Assembly: GCA_963931865.1 (NCBI GenBank)
Contig: OZ007510.1
Span: 10,388,993 to 10,452,992 of the forward strand
DNA: 64,000 bases
Direction of reading: 5' to 3'
Origin: Axinella damicornis
Lineage: Eukaryota; Porifera; Demospongiae; Axinellida; Axinellidae
This document shows positions 56,470 to 64,000 of this stretch, in pieces (within the stretch, counting starts at the first letter, position 1; each line of letters opens with the position of its first letter). A program made the position numbers and the translations under genes. The notes beneath the pieces are model-generated. The model ran no database searches. It was not told the DNA's origin and saw only the letters and a program-made list of their open reading frames with translations.

Positions 56470-58060
56470 CACACACATAACAGACCTGTGTAGTATTATA
56501 TATCCAACTGGCATTAGCCAATATTCTTTCCAAAAACATTCATCATAGTTACTGCAAACTATGTGTTGCTAAGAAAGAAATACAGAACTTCAAAAATTAG
56601 TTGAGGCCTAAACTCCCATGTATCTAAGACATATCATAATACTTGTACATTAACAAGTGCCCAATCTGTTGGTATGCGGTAGTGAGGCCTAAACACAAAC
56701 CTATATGATGTGACATACATCTATAAGGCATACCATGCTACATTAATAAATTAGCTAAATTGTTATTCAACTGATCGCTGCCGCATTCCAATTCTCAACT
56801 GTCATACCTCAGTACATATGCAGCTACGATTGCATAATTGTTCTGTAGTGAGTTTTATTGGTGGATTCAATGTATATGTGGTGCCATACAGCCTATAGCT
56901 AATCCATGCAGGTACATGCAATGGTTGATGACATCATGCAAGCACCGGCTGCAGAAAGACACCTACAGTGCAAGTCCATGCACATTGCACCTCCTCAGAA
57001 CACCTAAAATACATTTCTTGAGGAGAGGTATGCCCCCAGAACTTCAACAGTCACCCAGGAGGCTGGTTGAACAAATGTCACTATCCCACACTGTTGTGAA
57101 AAAGTGATGGGGTCGTGCACAGCTCAGTTGAAAATGCCACTCTTTCATGTGAAAACCATCAAGAGAGATTTAGGAAAATATGAGCTATAGACCAGTACTG
57201 TCTGAAGAAAGAAAGAAGTATTATTATTAAGAAGAACAATTGGCCCAGTTTTGCGAGTTCCTGGTTTGGTACTTTCGCGTTGGTTTTCTAGGTATGACTC
57301 TTGACAACAGGAATGCGGCAGCGATCAGTTGAGGCCTAAACTCCCACATAATATGACGTGACATGTAGCTATCTAAGACATACCATAGTACTTGTACATT
57401 AACAAGTGCCCAATTTGTTGGACTGCGGTAGTGAGGCCTAAACACAAACCTATGATGTGACATACATCTATTAGGTACACCATACTACATTAATAAATTA
57501 GCCAAATTGTTACTAAGTGCATATCAACTGATCGCTGCCGCATTCCAATTCTCAACTGTCATACCTCAGTACATATGCAGCTACAATTGCATAATGTATT
57601 TCGAAGCTCTGTGGTTACTATGTATAGCATGCATTGTTTGGTGGATTCAACGTATGTGGTGCCATACAGTCAAGCTAGTACAATGCAGGTACATGCAATG
57701 GTTGATGACATTATGCAAACACCAGCTGCAGAAAGACACCTACAGTGCAAGTCCATGCTCATTGCACCTCCTCAGAACACCTAAAATACATTTCGTGATG
57801 AGAGGTATGCCCCCAGAACTTCAACAGTCACCCAGGAGGCTGGTTGAACAAATGTCACTATCCCATATACTGTTGTGAAAAAGCGATGGGGTTGTGCACA
57901 GCTCAGTTGAAAATGCCACTGTTTTGTGCGAAAACCATCATGAGAGATTGAGAGCTAGACCGGTACCGTCTGAGGAATAATATTAAGAAGAACAGTTGGC
58001 CCGTTTGCGAGTTCCTGGTTTGGTAGCTACTTTCACGTTGGTTTTTCACGACGCTTGAAA
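55200..58060. repeat. Tandem array of four about 770-bp units
   Basis: Units start at about 55205, 55990, 56755 and 57515 with aactgatcgctgccgcattc. Each carries gtggattcaacgtatgtggt-like, ggttgatgacatcatgcaag, ctgcagaaagacacctac-like and caagtgcccaatttgttgg. Units 3 and 4 also hold gatggggtcgtgcacagctc (about 57108 and 57885), related to about 9045. Units 1 and 2 instead carry C/CA and CA tracts. A reading frame over the shared block (MQVHAMVDDIMQAPAAERHL) is kept in at least two units but is short. Confidence 0.75.
55637..55704. repeat. Poly-C followed by (CA)n within array unit 1
   Basis: About 36 C, then about 16 CA. Unit 2 has only CA at the matching place (56421-56468). Confidence 0.85.
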
Positions 58061-59970
58061 CTTGTTGGCCATGAAAACGTGGTTGTAAAGGTGTACCGTT
58101 TTTGAGTAGTATCATATATTGCGTGTCAGTTGTATCCCTAGCTACACATAGAGTCTACTGACTCTATGATAACAGTAGCTATATTAAATGTTATTGCCAG
58201 AAGTGGACTCAAGGTTATAATTAGACTTGTAATTGGGCTGACCTATGTCTGAAGGCCTTTTATATAATTATTTAAAAAAGGTGTAACGTATTATTGTTCG
58301 CTGACCACCCAAATCAAAACTTGTCTCAGTAAACTAAGAAGAGAACATTGCAAGTCGTATACAAATTCTCTTATAATTATAGCTATAGGAGTTCAGGGAG
58401 AACTGCTCTCATGCTACCTGGCAAGCACGTGCACAGGAGTTGGTATCAGGTTTGGTCTGATACTCTACGGTGTTTGTGAGTGAACTTGCATGTTAAATCC
58501 CACAAAGACTTCACATAAACAGGTCAATCTTACTTTCCTAGTGTTCCTTAGCCCACTTTGCCATGACTGTGTGTATAATGATCTCAGGTCATTATTCCAT
58601 AGTCTCACGCCCAGATCACACCCCTTCGCGCGGGGGTGCATGTGGTCCATACCACTGTTAATTGCTTGGGGTGTAGTCTATTTATATGAGTCATCACTGA
58701 TGTCATTTCTTCGGAAAGGGTTATAGTTTTCAGGTCCAAGGATAAAGGGCAGTCGTCAATGTGTGGTCAACATAATATTTATCTGTAACTGAAATGAGCG
58801 ATGCTGGGAATCGACTCTGAAGAAACAATTACATAGTCTATCACACTGTTACCTCTGGAGGTATAGATTGTCATGGTCATGGCGGCTGGTCAGTATATAT
58901 TTCTGTCCGGACTTGTCAGTTGTGGCCCTTAAGGGTTTATCACACTCTGTCTGTTGGTCCAGTACTGCATTTATCCCGTTGCTCTGATCATCATTTTGTC
59001 TGTAGCTACTGCATGCTTATTAGCTGGCATAATACGGTTGTTGGGCTAAATTGTTGTTACCTGCTCTCTTGCATGTGGGTGACAGTCACAGTTAAAGATG
59101 CAATTGCAAAAGTGCCAACAACTCAGCCTTGGAGGGGATTGAGGATGCAGTCCCCTGCATGGTCGTGGATGTAAAAAAAATCCATTGCAATTGGCAGAAT
59201 TAGCTACTCTTGGTTCCTGTAGAGGTGCATTCATGATACACAGGGCCGTCGGAACCGGCTTAAAAGAAATCCTTTTTTCTATTATGAACGAATGAATTAC
59301 AGTAGCCTCGTTCCCAGGCCTTCTCACCCCACTACCATTGCATATTCTAGTAGGCCTACAGGTAGCTATATACAGGTAGCCTATTTGTAGCTATTTATAC
59401 AGGTAGCCTATTTGTAGCTATAATTGACTACAAATAGATTCTGAAGTGCAAACATAAGCAGTAGGCCTGCAGTTGATGATGTTGTTGCACGAGGTACGCA
59501 AGTACTATAATTCTAGCCTCTTCTACTGCAAGCGACAAACGCTGTGATCTTCACCACTCAATTTGGAGTGGTATCTAGACTATCTGCGGCGAGGTTTCAA
59601 TATTGGCCTAATGTCCTTTCCTTTTCGTCCTTTATAGTGATGTATGCTTGCACCCCAATGCTGGTTGCCGTGGACTTCCATTAATGCATGCTGTGCGTAT
59701 GTCAATATTCAATATTGAAGTCGATCTCCTGACCTGATAGTCGACGTCACGCCAGTAACGTTGACTCCAGCTGTATCGTTACGGGTACCTAAAGTAACGG
59801 CACAGCAACTCGCGGAAAGTAGCCATCCAGTATAACACCCACACTACCCCAACTGTATACTATCCTTACCAATCATAGTGAGAAGGAAAAAAATTTCCGC
59901 AGTTTGCATGCATGCATCGAGCCTCAGAACAGCACTTCCTGGCGGCGTTACGTAACAGAGGTCTACCAGT
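58061..59970. other. Intergenic, nothing recognised
   Basis: A half end of the hAT-like MITE (agcctcgttcccaggcc, about 59304) and a short tandem aggtagcctatttgtagcta (about 59370-59420). No gene supported. Confidence 0.35.
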
Positions 59971-59972
59971 AG

Positions 59973-59980
59973 TATAAAAG
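59973..59980 (+). promoter_or_regulatory. TATA box of the jacalin-like gene
   Basis: tataaaag lies 104 bp before the ATG at 60077 and would place transcription near 60005. Confidence 0.55.
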
Positions 59981-60076
59981 CGTGCACGCAAGCAGTTGAT
60001 CTAACATTCACTCTCATGCAGTGAGTTTAGTGAATATCAGTCTTGAACTCACAGTCTACGTATACAGTCCAAGGAA

Positions 60077-61390
60077 ATGGCTCAAGCGTGGATTCAACTG
60101 TTGTCTCTACTTGGTCTCCTACTCTCGGCCCAGGGAATGCCGCCGCCATACGGAGATACCGTGCCGCGCTACCAGTGGGAGGAGCGCGCAGGATCGCTGA
60201 GGGATCAATTGCAAGAATTCGAATCCAACACTACTACCATCCAGGAGATCTTGAGGGAGTTACCTGGAGATCAACAGCAATTGTACGTGTAACTGTGTCC
60301 TTATAAGGTGTTGTATAATGAGACACTGGACAATAATTATAATTATTACAAGTAGCTGAGCTCGCTTCGCTCGCTCAGCTACTTCCCCCTTGTTCGCCTA
60401 CCGTGCGTAATCCGGCGCCGGACAGCTCTCTGAAGAGCTGCTGCTCCCCGATTGCGTCCGCTTTGCTTCTCCCCGATTGGGTCCGCTTCAGCTGCTGCTC
60501 CCGGGCCCGATTGCGGCATCCGCTTCCACTGCTGCTCCCCCGGCGTTTGCCTCCGCCTCGCGTCCAGCTGCTGCTCCCCGATTGCGCCCGCTTCAGCTGC
60601 TGCTCGCCGCCCGATCACGTCCGCTTCGACTGCTGCTCCCCGATTGCGTCCGCTTGAACTGCTGCTCGCCCGATTGCGTCCGCTTCGACTGCTGCTCCCC
60701 GATTGCATACTGGATTCCAGCCCTTGCCCGGGCCCAATGTTCTCGAACATTCTTCGCGGAGTTTGAGGTTCAGTAAATAAATTAAAGTACGAAGGTCGCG
60801 CGTCACTATAGTCTAGTCCCGCCCCACGAACATCCCACTTCCGTCACTCACACACACACACACACACAGACACGTAAAATCTTAATGTATTGATTTCAGC
60901 AGGTGCATGAAATTTTGTGGCATGCTGTATTGTCTTTTGTTTGGTTGGTGTTTTTTCCAGGATTTTTGCACAGGATAAGAATTGCCACACCAGTGTTGCC
61001 CATGGAGGAACTCATGGTAAAGCATTCTCTGAAAAATATGGCTGCAGTGATGAAGTCAAGATTACTGGCATGATTATCAGGTCAGGAAGTCTAGTTGATT
61101 CCATTCAATTGAAGTACAGCAGAAGTGGAAGTCCATACGGCAGCAAGTATGGGGGTGCTGGCGGCGGTAACAACTACATCTCCCTCCATCCTGATGAGGT
61201 CATAATTGCTGTTTTTGGACGTTCTGGCTCAAAAGTGGATTCAATTGGTTTCGCAACGAATCAGGGGAGGATCTTCGGCCCATATGGAGGAATTGGTGGA
61301 GTTAGATTCACTGTTAACCAGTGTGAGGTCCAAGGCATCTTCGGCCGATATGATAAGCATGTTGAAAGCCTCGGTTTCTATTGTCAATAA
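60077..61390 (+). CDS. Secreted jacalin-like lectin, two exons
   Basis: Exons 60077-60282 and 60961-61390 join in phase (TT/G) to give 211 aa. Signal peptide about residues 1-20 (AWIQLLSLLGLLLSAQG). A charged/Gln-rich spacer about 21-75 may form a helix for oligomerisation (SLRDQLQEFESNTTTIQEIL). The jacalin-like domain, about 80-211, is a beta-prism with Gly-rich loops: VAHGGTHGKAFSEK, ITGMIIRSGSLVDSIQLKYS, YGSKYGGAGGG, IIAVFGRSGSKVDSIGFAT, GPYGGIGG and KHVESLGFYC at the end. Such domains bind mannose- or galactose-type sugars; specificity cannot be read here. Expected in the secretory pathway or outside the cell. AATAAA overlaps the stop (61386-61391). Confidence 0.88.
60348..60894 (+). mobile_element. 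GC-rich non-autonomous element, copy 3, inside the jacalin intron
   Basis: Same start and end as copies 1 and 2; it fills most of the 678-bp intron. Without it the intron would be about 130 bp. It ends (tattgat) about 65 bp before the exon 2 acceptor. Confidence 0.75.
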
Positions 61391-62277
61391 ATACCCCTTA
61401 AGGGCGATCGATTGAACAGGAAAACTTAATGACTTTTAGGCCCATTAATTTTGTTTTAGAAGTTTGTACGTATTGTACATGAGAGCATAGTGTTGTCTGA
61501 GAGTTTTTGTTTAGTTAGCTACATGTAGTTAGACATTATGTAGAATGTTTTGTATAATAATTATAGGATCAAGAAAAGAGGCCATTATTTGCAATTGAGT
61601 GAACCATGGTTGTCAATCTTCAATAGCTATTTTAATCAGTTAGAAGTCAAAAGGCCATAGTGCATGGTTGTGTTCAGTACACACCAAAATTAATATCTGC
61701 ATGCTGCACAAGATATTTATACAGCCACTCAGCATTGCACAGCAGTGTATAATTATATAACTTCCTTGATTCCAAACTAAGTACCCATGCCATTCCACCA
61801 TCCTCAACAACACAGACAACCCGCTCAAAGATGCATGCCAAACGAGCCATCCTGTCTCAGGATCATGAAAATCTCAATCTCCAGGACATTGCTAATTCTG
61901 TCAGGCTGACTTCGAACATTAGCTCCATGTTTGGGAAGCAGCCAGAGACAAAGGCCCACATTGTAATAGCTTATAATAGTGTTGTATCTATAACCTCATT
62001 CCAATTCCAACCCGGGCCCTATGCACTCTATAGCTTACTGTAGATACGTTTTCAAATAAAGGCTGGAGGTCGGAATCGCCTGCAGGGAATTTATGAGGCT
62101 AGCTTAGCTAGTTGTTGAGTGACACTGGCAATCATAGCAGGCACACAGAAAGGCAACACTGCTGTAGATGGCTGCGTATGTCAGTGAGCAGGAGGCTGAT
62201 TTGACAGCAGGCATGAAATGAGGTCCCAAGGACTGTCAACAAGTACAGTGCATTATAAGATGAAATTTTAATAATGC
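61391..62277. other. Intergenic, nothing recognised
   Basis: ORF 61831-62043 (70 codons) lacks family features. Otherwise AT-rich unique-looking DNA. Confidence 0.35.
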
Positions 62278-62756
62278 ATCAATACAATCATTAAGATTTT
62301 AACGTGTGTCCCCGATTGCGTCCGCTTCAGCTGCTGCTTGCCGCTTGCGTCCGCTTCAGCTGCTGCTCCCGGGCACGATTGCGGCATCCGCTTCAACTGC
62401 TGCTTCCCCTTTGCCTCCGCTTCCAGCTGCTGCTCCCCGATTGCGCCCGCTTCATCTGCTGCTCGCCGCTTGCATCCGCTTCAGCTGCTGCTCCCGATCG
62501 CGTCCACTTCGGCTGCTACTCCCCGATTGCGTCCGCTTCAACTGCTGCTCTCCGATTGCGTCCGCTTCGACTGCTGCTCCCAATTGCGGATTCCAGCCAT
62601 GCCCGGACCCGAACATTCTGCGGAGTTCGAGATTCGGTAAATATATTAAAGTACGAAGGTCGCGCGTCACTATAGTCTAGTCCGCCCCATGAACATCCCA
62701 CTTCCGTCACTCACACACACACTGACAGACACACATTAAAATCTTAATGTATTGAT
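62278..62756 (+). mobile_element. GC-rich non-autonomous element, copy 4, with visible TIRs
   Basis: Unlike the other copies it starts atcaatacaatcattaagat ... ttttaacgtgtgt and ends acacattaaaatcttaatgt ... attgat, the inverse. This shows that the family has terminal inverted repeats, and that the other copies lack the left end or start differently. Internal units as elsewhere. Confidence 0.7.
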
Positions 62757-62969
62757 AGCTAACTATCTAGGCAATGTACATACTGCATGTTCAGTGAGTC
62801 AGAAAGAAGAGTTTAGAAAGTGTCTTTTGCTGCTGCCGCCGAGTAGCTATAATGAGTGAGGGGTGCTGGAATGCTTGGCTGGATGCAGCTATATGGTTCA
62901 GAGGATATGATGATACATGATTACAAACTTACAAACAGAGGTACCAGAATCCATGAGGGTTACATCAAC

Positions 62970-62970
<1 letters not shown>

Positions 62971-63000
<30 letters not shown>
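62971..63000. repeat. Poly-C tract
   Basis: A run of about 30 C. Confidence 0.8.
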
Positions 63001-63003
<3 letters not shown>

Positions 63004-63207
63004 TGCTTGATACATAACCACCCCATACTGAGGGCTGGCACCGTTTGTTTTGGATTCTGTTGTGTATAGGGGGATAAGTTTAGTTTGACACTCTAAGATC
63101 GTTACACTTTCATTCTATTAGCTACCAACAACAATAGCTACACTCCACTTGGTTTAGCTACATAATTATTACACATCGCAATGGTCTCCTATTACAAAGG
63201 CAGATAC

Positions 63208-63977
63208 CTTTTTCTTTTGGACAAGGATTTGCTTCAGAAAGTGGCCCTACATAGAAGGACAAAAATATGCCATGTATGTAGTCTACACCTGTGAACCTAT
63301 TACTACGTACATGTTCCTCGTCCTCTTCCAATGTGGTGTCAGGATCAGTGGTGGGGATGGGAGAAGCAGCCGAGGTGGGGAAGGTTATGAGGTTGGACGA
63401 AAGGAGGCAATGGACTGCAGCAAGTACTTCCTCCGCATTCTTCCTGTTGCGGGTCATGCCCGCAAGTACAAACTTCAACATCAAGAGGTCGGCCATAAAG
63501 TGTGCCCGTTTCTGCAAAAACAAGTAACACATGTAAGATTGATACACCAGTTGTGCATGCCGAGAGTATAGAGTTCTGAGCCTTGTTCTCAGGCCTTTCT
63601 CAAATCTTGCTGGTGATCAGAAAATTTACTGGAGGTGGAAAAGGTCGGTTAGTATAATAGTGGCCTGCCCTATACCTCTTTATCTTCCTCCTCCTCATCC
63701 TCCTCTTCCTTGGCTTCCTCCTTCTCCTCAACATTCATTTCGACTTCCTCCGCATTATCACCACTCTCCTGTTGGAAGAACGTGTTTTCAGTGGCCTTCA
63801 TGACTATCAGTTATGGAATATCCTGGCTCCAGGTACATTAACCAGAGGGGATTTCAAATGGAAAGGCTAACCTGTACAGGAACTCTCACAACAGTCAGTT
63901 TTCAATTAGTGCATGAATATTACTGCAAGGATTAAACTTACTGTGATGTGAGGTTTCCCTCTCAGTTCTGTCAGTAT
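63208..63977 (-). CDS. Partial multi-exon gene, unknown, all exons phase 0
   Basis: Four exons read on the minus strand, each a whole number of codons with good splice sites: 63942-63977 (12 codons, ILTELRGKPHIT), 63676-63768 (31, very acidic, with EEKEEAKEEEDEEEEDKE), 63311-63511 (67, KRAHFMADLLMLKFVLAG, then NAEEVLAAVHCLL, ending TTLEEDEEH) and 63208-63246 (13, GHFLKQILVQKKK). The hydrophobic-helical third exon suggests a HEAT/armadillo-like helical protein, but I do not recognise the family. The gene continues beyond the window edge and probably below 63208. Phase-0 symmetry means any exon could be skipped without a frameshift. The third exon is the best supported. Confidence 0.55.
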
Positions 63978-64000
63978 CTGCATACACAGAGGTAAATTCT

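Overview
The window is animal (metazoan) genomic DNA. Genes are split by GT-AG introns, two genes have TATA promoters, AATAAA signals are present, and the families are animal ones (TRIM-NHL, arrestin-domain, NPRL3 of GATOR1, SPRY-RING, a secreted jacalin lectin). LINE remnants, MITEs and C/CA microsatellites are dense. The combination of a jacalin lectin, TRIM-NHL tandem copies and compact genes suggests a sponge or another early-branching marine invertebrate. That is inference; the sequence does not name the species.

Layout. 1-9 kb is a mosaic of transposon wrecks: a LINE 3' end (0.33-1.8 kb), a GC-rich repeat split by a second LINE, a 780-bp terminal-inverted-repeat element with a 92-codon ORF, and a minus-strand LINE (about 4.3-8.85 kb) that took three later insertions (two TTAA-flanked elements and a solo LTR with a 5-bp target duplication). 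9.3-10.1 kb is an intronless SAM methyltransferase gene. 10.3-25 kb has no gene I can support. It holds foldback elements, an 18-bp minisatellite that reverses orientation at about 20.12 kb, a complex inverted duplication (23.0-23.6 kb) and poly-C/CA tracts. 25.2-30.0 kb carries two minus-strand intronless genes: an arrestin-domain protein with a PPxY tail and a triple-SPRY-like protein with a C-terminal RING and a probable myristoylation start. 30.83-41.33 kb is a 14-exon NPRL3 gene on the plus strand, opposite in direction to the SPRY-RING gene; it has a 22-nt microexon, a GC-AG intron, and introns full of hAT-like MITEs and a MITE-derived satellite. 41.5-42.3 kb is the second copy of the 780-bp element. 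43.6-53.4 kb is a tandem duplication with one intact TRIM-NHL gene (45.99-48.24 kb) and one decayed copy (50.96-53.2 kb); a LINE sits upstream of the intact gene, and the other copy keeps the empty site. 55.2-58 kb is a tandem array of about 770-bp units. 60.08-61.39 kb is a two-exon secreted jacalin-like lectin gene whose intron holds a copy of the GC-rich repeat. 63.2-64 kb is the partial, unidentified minus-strand gene with four phase-0 exons.

The genes do not form one pathway. NPRL3 (nutrient signalling to TORC1), the arrestin-domain protein (adaptor for NEDD4-type ubiquitin ligases), the RING proteins (ubiquitin ligases) and the lectin (secreted sugar binding) are ordinary neighbours in a eukaryotic genome. 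What stands out is the record of transposon activity: nested insertions with readable target duplications, an empty-site control, and a satellite that seems to have grown from a MITE end plus its target duplication.
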